17,262 nucleotides of DNA, from positions 1 to 17,262 of the forward strand of contig USLX01000040.1 in NCBI GenBank assembly GCA_900555665.1, written 5' to 3'. Of this stretch, positions 1 to 7,036 are shown piece by piece. Under the pieces are notes generated by a model. The model was not told the DNA's origin, made no database searches, and saw only the letters and a list, made by a program, of their open reading frames with translations. This DNA comes from an uncultured Eubacteriales bacterium. GTDB lineage: Bacteria > Bacillota > Clostridia > Oscillospirales > Oscillospiraceae. The translations under genes were made by a program, and so were the position numbers. Positions within the stretch are counted from its first letter, which is position 1. Each line of letters starts with the position of its first letter.

Positions 1-1
1 G

Positions 2-35
2 CAGGTTTTTGAACTTTTTAAAGTTCAAAAACCTG
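2..35. repeat. Perfect 16-bp inverted repeat downstream of clpB
   Basis: Arms at 2-17 and 20-35 are exact reverse complements, separated by only two bases. The stem is A/T-rich with CAGG/CCTG ends. It could be a bidirectional terminator shared with a gene left of the window or a small palindromic repeat. No poly-T tract clearly follows on either strand, so its function is uncertain. Confidence 0.5.
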
Positions 36-72
36 GACGGCAGCGGGGCGAAAAGACTTTTTCGGCACGCTG

Positions 73-105
73 AAAGCAGCTCCCTCCAGACGGAGGGAGC
101 TGCTT
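73..105 (-). terminator. Probable clpB terminator hairpin
   Basis: A perfect 15-bp stem (AAAGCAGCTCCCTCC pairing with its complement) encloses a 4-base loop, just after the clpB stop codon at 114-116. The stem ends in TTT on the minus strand, but no long U tract follows, so termination strength is uncertain. Confidence 0.7.
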
Positions 106-113
106 TGGATGCG

Positions 114-2708
114 TCAGCGGATGATAAGTTCGCCGTTTTCCACGCCGCAGGTAAGTGGCTGGCCGGGGATGACGTCGCCGCGCAGGATGCGCTTGGCGAG
201 GAGCGTCTCGACCGTATGCTGCACATAGCGGCGCAGCGGACGCGCGCCGAACTGCGGATCGTAGGCCGCATCGATGATGAACTGCTTGGCCTCGGGCGTC
301 AGCTCGCAGTGGAGCTGCTTGTCCTCGAGGCGGCGGTTCAGTGCGGCGATCTGCAGATCGATGATGCCGGTGATGTTCTCTTTCGTGAGCGGCTTGTAGA
401 AGACGATCTCGTCGAGGCGGTTCAGGAATTCGGGACGGAAGGAGCGGCGCAGCTGTGCGCGAACCTCATCCTTGGCCGCTTCGCTGATTTCGCCGTGCTC
501 GTCGATGCCGTCCAGAAGCGCCTGCGAGCCGAGATTGCTCGTCAGGATCAGGATGGTGTTCTTAAAGTCGACCGTGCGGCCCTGCGAGTCGGTGATGCGG
601 CCGTCGTCGAGGACCTGCAGGAGGATGTTGAACACGTCCGGATGGGCCTTTTCAATCTCGTCGAACAGCACCACGCTGTACGGGCGGCGGCGGACGGCCT
701 CGGTCAGCTGGCCGCCTTCTTCATAACCGACATATCCGGGAGGCGCGCCAATGAGACGCGAGACAGAGAATTTCTCCATGTATTCGGACATATCGATGCG
801 GATGAGGTTCTTCTCGTCGTCGAAGAGCGTTTCGGCCAGCGTCTTGGCAAGCTCGGTCTTGCCGACGCCCGTCGGGCCAAGGAAGAGGAACGAGCCGATC
901 GGGCGGTTCGGATCCTGAATGCCGGCGCGGCTGCGCTGGATGGCCTCGGAGACGACGCGGACGGCCTCGTCCTGCCCGATGACGCGCTTGTGGAGCGTAT
1001 CTTCGAGATGGAGCAGCTTCTCGCGCTCGCCCTCCATCAGGCGGGAGACGGGAATGCCGGTCCAGCGCTCGATGATCTTCGCAACTTCTTCTTCCGTGAC
1101 CTTATCACGAAGCAGGCTCGAATCCTTGGCCTGTGCGGCGATCTGTTCCTCGGCCTCAAGCTGCTTCTTGGCCTCGGGCAGATCGCTGTATTTCAGCTTA
1201 GCCGCCTTCTCAAAGTCGTAGCTCTGCTCGGCGGATTCAATGTCACGGTTAATCTGCTCGATCTTCTCGCGGAGCTGCTGCACACGGCCGATGGCGTTCT
1301 TTTCATTCTCCCACTTTGCCTTCATCGCGTTGAACGTCTCGCGGTTTTCGGCCAGCTCCTTCTGGAGCTCGGCGAGCCGGGCCTTGCTCAGCTCGTCGTC
1401 CTCGTTCTTGAGGGCGGCCTCCTCGATCTGCATCTGGATGATCTTGCGGTTGATGACGTCCAGCTCCGTCGGCATGGAGTCCATCTCCGTGCGGATCATG
1501 GCGCAGGCCTCGTCAATGAGGTCGATGGCCTTATCCGGCAGGAAACGGTCGGTAATATAACGGTTGGAGAGTGTCGCGGCGGCGATGATAGCCGGGTCGG
1601 TGATTTTGACGCCGTGGAAGACCTCGTAGCGGGACTCCAAACCACGCAGGATTGCAATGGTATCCTCCACGGTCGGCTCCTGCACCAATACAGTCTGGAA
1701 CCGGCGTTCGAGGGCCGGATCCTTTTCGATATACTGGCGGTATTCATCGAGCGTGGTCGCGCCGATGCAGTGCAGCTCACCGCGGGCGAGCATCGGCTTG
1801 AGCAGATTACCGGCATCCATCGAACCCTCGGTCTTGCCCGCGCCGACAATCGTATGCAGCTCATCAATAAACAGAATGATCTTGCCCTCGGATTTTTTTA
1901 CCTCGGCGAGGACAGCCTTCAGCCGCTCTTCAAATTCGCCGCGGTATTTTGCGCCCGCGATCAGCGCGCCCATGTCGAGCGAGAAAATGGTCTTGTCCTG
2001 CAGCGCCTTCGGGACTTCATTGGCAACGATGCGCTGCGCCAGACCTTCGACGATGGCCGTCTTGCCGACGCCCGGCTCGCCGATGAGAACGGGGTTGTTC
2101 TTCGTCTTGCGGGAGAGAATGCGGATCACGTTTCGGATCTCGTCGTCACGGCCGATGACCGGATCCATCTTCTGCTCGCGGGCACGCTTGACAAGGTCTG
2201 TGCCGTATTTTTCAAGGGCCTCATAGGTGTCCTCCGGCGTGTCGTTCGTCACGCGCTGATTGCCGCGGATGCTCTGCAGGGTCTGCAGCACGGCCTCTCT
2301 TTTAATATTGTAGGTGCGAAGCAGATTCTTCAGCGTGCTGTCCGCGCAGTCGATCAGGGCAAGCAGAAGGTGCTCGACGGAGACAAAGTCGTCCTTCATC
2401 CCCTTGGCGATCTCCTCAGCCTTTGTCAGCGCCTCATCGACCTGCCGCGAGACGTAAATCTTATCCGCCTCCCGGCCGGAGCCAGTCACGCGCGGGAGCT
2501 TGCGCACCTCCGCAGTGACGGCGGCATGGAAGCTCTCGACGGAAATGCCCATCTTTTTCAGAAGCTGCGGCACAAGGCCGCCTTCCTGCTGCAAAAGGGC
2601 GGAGAGCAGATGCACCTGCTCAATCTGCTGGTTCTGATTCTGAATGGTCAGCTGCTGGGCCGCCTGAATGGCCTGCAGCGATTTCTGCGTATAGTTCTGT
2701 GCGTTCAT
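114..2708 (-). CDS. clpB: ATP-dependent disaggregase ClpB (Hsp100)
   Basis: This is a cytoplasmic AAA+ hexamer that threads proteins out of aggregates together with DnaK. The protein has 864 residues, the usual ClpB length. Seen in order: an N-terminal repeat domain, NBD1 with Walker A GEPGVGKT (Lys216) and Walker B LFIDELHT, a long Glu/Lys-rich middle-domain coiled coil at about 410-530, and NBD2 with GPTGVGKTE (Lys617) and VVLFDEIEKAH. The coiled-coil middle domain separates ClpB from ClpC/ClpA. I chose the ATG at 2708 because GAGGAG at 2718-2723 lies 9 bases upstream; the in-frame TTG at 2717 abuts that ribosome binding site. Transcription starts from a consensus promoter with a CIRCE operator, so HrcA heat-shock control is expected. 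It appears monocistronic. Confidence 0.97.
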   Translation of the reverse strand: MNAQNYTQKSLQAIQAAQQLTIQNQNQQIEQVHLLSALLQQEGGLVPQLLKKMGISVESFHAAVTAEVRKLPRVTGSGREADKIYVSRQVDEALTKAEEIAKGMKDDFVSVEHLLLALIDCADSTLKNLLRTYNIKREAVLQTLQSIRGNQRVTNDTPEDTYEALEKYGTDLVKRAREQKMDPVIGRDDEIRNVIRILSRKTKNNPVLIGEPGVGKTAIVEGLAQRIVANEVPKALQDKTIFSLDMGALIAGAKYRGEFEERLKAVLAEVKKSEGKIILFIDELHTIVGAGKTEGSMDAGNLLKPMLARGELHCIGATTLDEYRQYIEKDPALERRFQTVLVQEPTVEDTIAILRGLESRYEVFHGVKITDPAIIAAATLSNRYITDRFLPDKAIDLIDEACAMIRTEMDSMPTELDVINRKIIQMQIEEAALKNEDDELSKARLAELQKELAENRETFNAMKAKWENEKNAIGRVQQLREKIEQINRDIESAEQSYDFEKAAKLKYSDLPEAKKQLEAEEQIAAQAKDSSLLRDKVTEEEVAKIIERWTGIPVSRLMEGEREKLLHLEDTLHKRVIGQDEAVRVVSEAIQRSRAGIQDPNRPIGSFLFLGPTGVGKTELAKTLAETLFDDEKNLIRIDMSEYMEKFSVSRLIGAPPGYVGYEEGGQLTEAVRRRPYSVVLFDEIEKAHPDVFNILLQVLDDGRITDSQGRTVDFKNTILILTSNLGSQALLDGIDEHGEISEAAKDEVRAQLRRSFRPEFLNRLDEIVFYKPLTKENITGIIDLQIAALNRRLEDKQLHCELTPEAKQFIIDAAYDPQFGARPLRRYVQHTVETLLAKRILRGDVIPGQPLTCGVENGELIIR

Positions 2709-2726
2709 ACTCGTCAACTCCTCGTT

Positions 2727-2753
2727 TTAGCACTCTCTGCCTTCGAGTGCTAA
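2727..2753. promoter_or_regulatory. CIRCE operator (HrcA binding site)
   Basis: TTAGCACTC at 2727-2735 and GAGTGCTAA at 2745-2753 form the full 9-9-9 CIRCE consensus with no mismatch. It lies in the clpB leader, just after the predicted start site near 2761. CIRCE is the known operator for the HrcA heat-shock repressor of groE and dnaK; here it implies that clpB belongs to the same regulon. Confidence 0.95.
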
Positions 2754-2767
2754 TTCATTTTGATTAC

Positions 2768-2796
2768 AATATAGCCTCACCCTTCTCGTTTGTCAA
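2768..2796 (-). promoter_or_regulatory. clpB sigma-A promoter
   Basis: Read on the minus strand, TTGACA (2791-2796) and TATATT (2768-2773) are separated by 17 bases. This predicts a start near 2761, so the CIRCE dyad begins a few bases into the transcript. Confidence 0.9.
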
Positions 2797-2909
2797 GGGC
2801 CGTCCGTGACTTTTTTGTAAATTATTTGTAGACATAATATTTCCGAATTTCATACATATTTAATATTTCCCCTCTAAGATTTTTAAAAACCGCTTGCTAT
2901 GATAATCAT

Positions 2910-3006
2910 GCAAGAAGCGATATACACTTTTTCATTTTCCCCTCATATATATTTTGTGAAAAGAAGGCCGTGAGCAAGCTGGTCACTTGCCCACGGTTTT
3001 CTTTTT
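2910..3006 (+). ncRNA. Candidate small RNA, copy 1
   Basis: No ORF fits this unit. An extended -10 (TGC-TATGAT, TATGAT at 2898-2903) predicts a start near G2910. The RNA would be about 97 nt and end at an intrinsic terminator: an 11-pair stem at 2968-2996 with one A-C mismatch and a CTGGTCA loop, followed by TTTTCTTTTT. In the middle lies an unstructured pyrimidine tract with TTTTCCCCTCAT at 2935-2946, of the kind Gram-positive small RNAs use to pair with Shine-Dalgarno sequences. The 5' end could fold with the palindromic region around 2894-2915. No clear -35 box is seen. I do not recognise a known RNA family. Confidence 0.65.
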
Positions 3007-3105
3007 CTCCGCGTCCGGGCCTTTGGAAGAAAAGATTTGTGGATTTCATACTTATTTCATATCTTCCCTCTAAGATTTTTAAAAACCGCTTGCTATGATG
3101 ATACT

Positions 3106-3197
3106 GCAAGAAGCGATAAACACTTTTTCATTTTCCCCTCATACAATAAAAGAACTCCCACGGGCAAGCCGGTCACTTGTCCGTGGGATTCTTTTTG
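3106..3197 (+). ncRNA. Candidate small RNA, copy 2
   Basis: This is a paralogue of the unit at 2910. TGC-TATGAT (TATGAT at 3094-3099) predicts a start near G3106 and an RNA of about 92 nt. The same TTTTCCCCTCAT tract is at 3131-3142. The terminator stem at 3157-3187 has 12 pairs including one G-U, a CCGGTCA loop and a TTCTTTTT tail. Compared with copy 1, two outer pairs changed on both strands (T-A to C-G and G-C to A-T), so pairing is kept. It ends about 130 bases before the aminotransferase start, which has its own promoter between. Confidence 0.65.
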
Positions 3198-3229
3198 CCA
3201 AAAAACATCTATACTTCTTCGACGTGATG

Positions 3230-3238
3230 TGTTATAAT
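3230..3238 (+). promoter_or_regulatory. Extended -10 promoter for the aminotransferase
   Basis: TG-T-TATAAT gives a perfect TATAAT at 3233-3238 with a TG extension and no recognisable -35 box. It leaves a leader of about 85 nt before the ATG at 3329. Confidence 0.65.
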
Positions 3239-3328
3239 AATGCCAATTTTTCAATGCAAATCGATGGATTGAAGAATCTCAGGAGCATGACTCTGGCATA
3301 ATAAAATTGATCCGAAGAAGGTATTCAA

Positions 3329-4525
3329 ATGAAGTTCTCTGAAAAAGTGCTTCGCTGCCAACAGTCACCCATGCGTAAATTCCATCCCTATGCGGTCGCA
3401 GCGGCGGCAGCAGGCAAGAAGATCTATCATCTGAATATCGGCCAGCCGGATATTCAGACGCCGAAGCAGCTCTTCGACGCAGTTCGCAATTTCCACGAGC
3501 CGACGCTCGCCTACGCGCCCTCTCCCGGTATTCCCGCCCTGATCGACGCCATCCGGGGCTATTATGCCCGCATCGGCGTGACGCTGGACGCAGGAGATAT
3601 CCTCATCACGGCCGGCGGCAGCGAGGCGCTGCAGATCGCGTGCAACTGCATTTTAGACAGCGGCGACGAGATCATCGTTCCGGAGCCGTTTTATCCCAAC
3701 TACCATACCTTTATCACCACGGCCGGCGCCAGCATCCATCCGCTGCATACCCGCCCGGAGGAGGGCTATTTCTTTGCTGACCGGGCAAAGCTCGAAGACT
3801 GTATCACGCCGAACACCCGCGCCATCATGATCACCAATCCCGGCAACCCGACCGGAACCTGCCTCACGCGCGAGGAGATGAAAATGATTCTCGACGTGGC
3901 CGTCGAGCATGACCTCTATCTCATCGCCGACGAGGTCTACCGCGAGTTTGCCTATGAGACGGGCGAGCTGCTCTCGTTCCTGCAATTTGGCTATGGACAG
4001 GAAAACCTGATTCTGATCGACTCGGTTTCCAAGCGGTTTTCTTCCTGCGGCGCGCGGATCGGCTGCCTGATCAGCCGCAATCCGGACTTCATCGCAAACG
4101 CCCTGAAATACTGCCAGGCACGCCTCTCGGTCGCCACACTCGACCAGGTTGCCGCCGCCGCGCTCTACACCGTCGAGCCGGATTACTTCACCGCCGTGCG
4201 CGAAGAATACAAGCGCCGCCGCGACACCGTCGTGCGCAAGCTGCATGAGATTCCCGGCGTCGTCTGCGAGTGTCCGAAGGGTGCTTTCTATCTGATGGCG
4301 GCGCTGCCCATCGACGACGCGGAGCGGTTCCAGCAATGGCTGCTGGAAGACTTCGACGACCACGGCGACACCGTTATGTTCGCTGCCGGCGGCCCGTTCT
4401 ACGCCACGCCCGGCAAGGGGGCAAACGAGATTCGCATCGCCTACGTCCTCAAACAGGAGGATCTCGAGCGCGCCATGGATCTGCTGGCCCTTGGGATTCA
4501 GAAATATAACGAGACGCACCAGTAA
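3329..4525 (+). CDS. PLP-dependent class I/II aminotransferase (AspC-like)
   Basis: The 398-residue product is a fold-type I aminotransferase that would move amino groups between an amino acid and a 2-oxo acid in the cytoplasm. Visible hallmarks are NIGQPDIQTP near residue 37, NPGNPTG at 170-176, Asp201 and Tyr204 in ADEVYREF (contacts to the cofactor), the Schiff-base Lys235 in SVSKRFSSCGARIGC, and Arg369 in IRIAYVL, which should bind the substrate carboxylate. GAAGAAGG lies about 7 bases before the ATG. It is transcribed alone, from its own extended -10 promoter to the hairpin at 4624. The substrate cannot be read from sequence; aspartate, aromatic or branched-chain amino acids are all possible. 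Confidence 0.93.
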   Translation: MKFSEKVLRCQQSPMRKFHPYAVAAAAAGKKIYHLNIGQPDIQTPKQLFDAVRNFHEPTLAYAPSPGIPALIDAIRGYYARIGVTLDAGDILITAGGSEALQIACNCILDSGDEIIVPEPFYPNYHTFITTAGASIHPLHTRPEEGYFFADRAKLEDCITPNTRAIMITNPGNPTGTCLTREEMKMILDVAVEHDLYLIADEVYREFAYETGELLSFLQFGYGQENLILIDSVSKRFSSCGARIGCLISRNPDFIANALKYCQARLSVATLDQVAAAALYTVEPDYFTAVREEYKRRRDTVVRKLHEIPGVVCECPKGAFYLMAALPIDDAERFQQWLLEDFDDHGDTVMFAAGGPFYATPGKGANEIRIAYVLKQEDLERAMDLLALGIQKYNETHQ

Positions 4526-4623
4526 ACAAAAGGGCCGCCGCCTCGTCAGAAGAAGTCTACTGCATTGCGCTTCCGCCGGGGCGGCGAAAGCTCCATATTC
4601 GCAGTCTCCTTCTTCCTCTCCGA

Positions 4624-4658
4624 AAGGCAACCGCTTTGCTGGGTTGCCTTACGGTTTT
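4624..4658 (+). terminator. Terminator after the aminotransferase
   Basis: AAGGCAACC (4624-4632) and GGTTGCCTT (4642-4650) form a 9-bp stem, followed by ACGGTTTT. It lies about 100 bases after the stop codon. Confidence 0.7.
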
Positions 4659-4694
4659 GTAGGGGCCGACGACGCTGTCGGCCCGAAAGCCTAC
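4659..4694. repeat. Palindromic intergenic repeat, GTAGGGGCCGAC type
   Basis: GTAGG and CCTAC bracket an inner GGGCCGAC/GTCGGCCC stem. It has the look of the short dispersed GTAGGGGC repeats of gut clostridia, a resemblance I recall rather than tested. It is noncoding. Confidence 0.6.
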
Positions 4695-4703
4695 AATAGA
4701 CGT

Positions 4704-4741
4704 GTCATTGCGAACCAGTCCTCAGACTGGCTCAGAATGAC
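4704..4741. repeat. Palindromic intergenic repeat, GTCATTGCGA type
   Basis: GTCATT and AATGAC bracket a CCAGTC-CTCA-GACTGG hairpin. It is immediately adjacent to the preceding palindrome. Together they fill much of the 292-base gap before the asparaginase gene, in which I see no clear promoter. Confidence 0.6.
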
Positions 4742-4817
4742 GCTTCTATTTTAGGGCCGCTGCGGCGGGATTTCGGCCACGAGCGAAAGTACGGTCAAAC
4801 ATCAGGAGGAACGCAGC

Positions 4818-5834
4818 ATGGAAAAACACCGCATCTGCATCATCTACACCGGCGGCACCATTGGCATGATTCCGAGCGAACGCGGCTATGTGCCGAGCAG
4901 CGGCGCGTTTTTGCGTCTGCTGCGCGCCATCCCCGACCTCTACTGGGACGACATGCCGGACTGGGATGTCGTGGAATTTGATCCCCTGTTGGACTCCTCC
5001 GACATCACCGTGCGCGAATGGAACCAGCTTGGGCGCGTCATCGCCGAGCGCTATGACCGGTATGACGGCTTCGTCGTGCTGCACGGGACGGACACGATGG
5101 CCTATTCCGCCTCCGCACTGGCTTTTATGCTGGAAGGGCTCTCCAAGCCGGTCATCTTCACCGGCTCGCAGATCCCGCTCGGCCAGATCCGCACCGACGG
5201 GCGCGACAACATCATCAATTCCATGCTCATCGCCGCCTCCGGCCAGGTGCATGAGGTCTGCATCTACTTCAACGGCCTTCTGCTGCGCGGCTGCCGGAGC
5301 GTGAAGCGCTCTTCCGACCAGTTTGAGGCCTTCGCCGCCCCGAACGACGCACCTCTGGCCCATGCGGGGATCCAGATCCGCTACCATCGCGGCGCGCTGC
5401 GCCCGGCGGAGGACGGGCCGTTCCATCTTCAGCCGCTGCGGGAGCTCCCCGTCGGCGTTGTCAAGATCTTCCCCGGCATTCAGTTTGCCCATTTTGCCTC
5501 GCTGATGACGGAAAAGCTGCGCGGGGTGGTGCTGGAAACATTCGGCGCGGGCAACATCCCCGGCGCGGCGCAGGACGCGCTGCTCCCGATCATCGAACGC
5601 GCCTGGCAAAACGGCACGATCATCGTTGTCTGTTCTCAGTGTTCGCAGGGCTCGGTCAACCTCGGGGCTTACGCTTCAAGTGCCGCACTGCATGCCGTCG
5701 GGGCCGTCAACGGCCGCGACATGACAACCGAGGCCGCCTTTGCCAAGCTCTACTACCTGCTCAGCCGTTCCGACGACGCAGGCTGGATCAAGGCCCAGTT
5801 AGGCCGCAACCTGCGCGGCGAGCTGAGCGAATGA
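4818..5834 (+). CDS. ansA: Type I (cytoplasmic) L-asparaginase
   Basis: The product hydrolyses L-asparagine to aspartate and ammonia. It has 338 residues and no signal peptide, which fits the cytoplasmic type I class. The first catalytic threonine is Thr14 in TGGTIGMI. The second triad is Thr91, Asp92 and Lys163: HGTDTM at 89-94 and the lysine in GCRSVKRSS, the same numbers I recall for E. coli AsnA type I. GSQIPLGQIRTDGRDNI is also typical. AGGAGG lies 9 bases before the ATG. The SpoU-like methyltransferase follows after 10 bases, so the two genes are almost certainly cotranscribed. Confidence 0.95.
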   Translation: MEKHRICIIYTGGTIGMIPSERGYVPSSGAFLRLLRAIPDLYWDDMPDWDVVEFDPLLDSSDITVREWNQLGRVIAERYDRYDGFVVLHGTDTMAYSASALAFMLEGLSKPVIFTGSQIPLGQIRTDGRDNIINSMLIAASGQVHEVCIYFNGLLLRGCRSVKRSSDQFEAFAAPNDAPLAHAGIQIRYHRGALRPAEDGPFHLQPLRELPVGVVKIFPGIQFAHFASLMTEKLRGVVLETFGAGNIPGAAQDALLPIIERAWQNGTIIVVCSQCSQGSVNLGAYASSAALHAVGAVNGRDMTTEAAFAKLYYLLSRSDDAGWIKAQLGRNLRGELSE

Positions 5835-5844
5835 GGAATCTTCC

Positions 5845-6666
5845 ATGCTGATCACCGTTACCGATCTCTCCGCGCCCGGGCTGGATGTCTTCGCCCGCCT
5901 CACCGAGGCGCAGCTGCGCAATCGGCTCGAGCCGGAAAAGGGCGTCTTCATCGCCGAAAGCCCCAAGGTCATCACCACCGCCGTAGAAAACGGCTACCTC
6001 CCCACCGCATTTTTGATGGAGCGGCGCCATTCCGAAGGCGACGCCGCCCCCCTGCTTGCCCGCTTCCCGGACGTCCCGGCCTACACGGCCCCGCGCGAGC
6101 TGCTCTCGCAGCTCACGGGCTACACGCTCACGCGCGGCGTACTCTGCGCGATGCGCCGGCCGGCGCTTCCCAGCGTGGAGGCCATCTGCACCAACGCCCG
6201 GCGCATCGCCGTGCTGGAAGGCATCGCTGATTCCACAAATGTCGGCGCGCTCTTTCGCTCCGCTGCCGCCCTCGGTGTGGATGCCATTCTGGTGACGCCG
6301 ACGTGCTGCGACCCCCTCTGCCGCCGCGCGGTTCGCGTCAGCATGGGGACGGTGTTTCAAGTGCCCTGGACGTACATCGGCGACGCGCCGGGCGATTGGC
6401 CGGACCGTGGAATCGCCCGGCTGCAGGCGCTCGGCTTCCGCACAGCGGCTATGGCTCTGACGAATCATGCCGTCTCCATTGAAGATCCGGCGCTCATGGC
6501 CGAGCCAAAGCTCGCCATCGTCCTCGGCACCGAGGGCGACGGTCTGGCCCATACAACCATCGCCGCCTGCGACTATACGGTCAAGATCCCAATGTCACAC
6601 AAGGTGGACTCGCTGAATGTGGCCGCCGCCGGCGCGCTCGCCTTCTGGCAGCTCCGTGCCCGGTGA
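5845..6666 (+). CDS. TrmH/SpoU-family RNA 2'-O-methyltransferase
   Basis: This is a SPOUT methyltransferase that would use S-adenosylmethionine to methylate a ribose 2'-OH in rRNA or tRNA. The first 100 residues match the SpoU substrate-binding domain (LRNRLEPEKGVFIAESPKVI). The catalytic domain carries all three trefoil-knot motifs: NVGALFRSAAALGVDA from Asn132, LGTEGDGL with Gly228, and IPM...DSLNVAAAGAL with Asn258. The 273-residue length is normal for TsnR/RlmB-like members. GAGG overlapping the asparaginase stop region provides the ribosome binding site. The RNA target is not deducible. Confidence 0.93.
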   Translation: MLITVTDLSAPGLDVFARLTEAQLRNRLEPEKGVFIAESPKVITTAVENGYLPTAFLMERRHSEGDAAPLLARFPDVPAYTAPRELLSQLTGYTLTRGVLCAMRRPALPSVEAICTNARRIAVLEGIADSTNVGALFRSAAALGVDAILVTPTCCDPLCRRAVRVSMGTVFQVPWTYIGDAPGDWPDRGIARLQALGFRTAAMALTNHAVSIEDPALMAEPKLAIVLGTEGDGLAHTTIAACDYTVKIPMSHKVDSLNVAAAGALAFWQLRAR

Positions 6667-6696
6667 CGAATGGAAACGCGACGGCAAAAAAGCCTC

Positions 6697-6724
6697 TTGC
6701 AAAACAGAACATGCGTGCTATAAT
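6697..6724 (+). promoter_or_regulatory. Promoter of the heavy-metal-associated protein gene
   Basis: TTGCAA at 6697-6702 and TATAAT at 6719-6724 are 16 bases apart, with a TGC extension before the -10 box. The predicted start is near 6731. Confidence 0.8.
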
Positions 6725-6740
6725 GTGGGCAGAACCGGAG

Positions 6741-6759
6741 TTTAGTTACTCTAACTGAA
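6741..6759. promoter_or_regulatory. Putative DtxR/MntR-type metal operator
   Basis: TTTAGTTA-CTC-TAACTGAA is a dyad with 7 of 8 arm pairs matched. It lies about 10 bases past the predicted start and overlaps the edge of the ribosome binding region (AAAGGGG). The TTAGTTA/TAACTAA arms resemble operators of iron- or manganese-sensing DtxR-family repressors. The assignment is inference. Confidence 0.5.
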
Positions 6760-6772
6760 AGGGGCTGTTTTC

Positions 6773-7027
6773 ATGATCGAAACCAAACTGAAGATCGATG
6801 GCATGATGTGCGGCATGTGCGAGAGCCATATCAACGACGCTGTCCGCCGTGCTTTTTCCGTCAAGAAGGTGACGTCCTCACACAGCAAGGGAGAAACCGT
6901 CATCCTCTCCGAAGAGCCGCTGGACGAGGAGGCCCTGCGCGCGGCGATCAAGGCCACCGGCTATGATCTCGTCTCGTTCACTTCCGCGCCCTACGAAAAG
7001 CACGGTCTGTTCGGCCACAAAAAATAA
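6773..7027 (+). CDS. Small heavy-metal-associated (HMA) domain protein
   Basis: The 84-residue protein is essentially a single ferredoxin-like HMA domain. The metal-binding loop is DGMMCGMCESHIN with Cys13 and Cys16 (CxxC), followed by the usual amphipathic helix and a GETVILSEEPLDEEALRAAI segment ending in KATGYDL. Known relatives such as CopZ carry Cu(I), and similar short proteins occur beside metal-transport genes in clostridia. The C-terminal tail is basic with histidines (KHGLFGHKK). AAAGGGG lies about 9 bases before the ATG. It is a single-gene unit with its own promoter, a probable metal operator and a strong terminator. Copper or iron trafficking cannot be decided from sequence. Confidence 0.88.
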   Translation: MIETKLKIDGMMCGMCESHINDAVRRAFSVKKVTSSHSKGETVILSEEPLDEEALRAAIKATGYDLVSFTSAPYEKHGLFGHKK

Positions 7028-7036
7028 GCTGCACGC

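Larger units (their letters stand above)
2847..3197 (+). repeat. Tandem duplication of a promoter-RNA-terminator unit
   Basis: Two diverged copies of about 150 bases start at 2847 and 3043. They align without gaps at an offset of 196 from the upstream ATTTCATAC box to the C-rich tract; the offset becomes 190 at the terminator. The most conserved parts are TCTAAGATTTTTAAAAACCG with the following -10 region, AAGCGATA, and CACTTTTTCATTTTCCCC. The segments between the C-rich tract and the terminator have diverged. There are no terminal inverted repeats or target duplications to suggest a mobile element. Confidence 0.85.

Noticed and set aside
9..2753. 914-codon open frame on the plus strand opposite clpB
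   Set aside because: It lies exactly antisense to a clear clpB, its translation shows no recognisable domain, and it has no ribosome binding site; long shadow frames are expected in GC-rich genes.
2847..3197. Reading the tandem repeat as a CRISPR array or MITE
   Set aside because: There are only two units of about 150 bases, with no short repeat-spacer pattern, no terminal inverted repeats and no target duplication.
2906..3301. Small frames of 66-68 codons across the tandem repeat region
   Set aside because: None has a ribosome binding site. They run through the intrinsic terminators, and the two repeat copies do not preserve a common frame over the conserved body.
3653..4630. 325-codon minus-strand frame opposite the aminotransferase
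   Set aside because: It is a shadow of a gene with complete PLP-enzyme motifs and shows no family features of its own.
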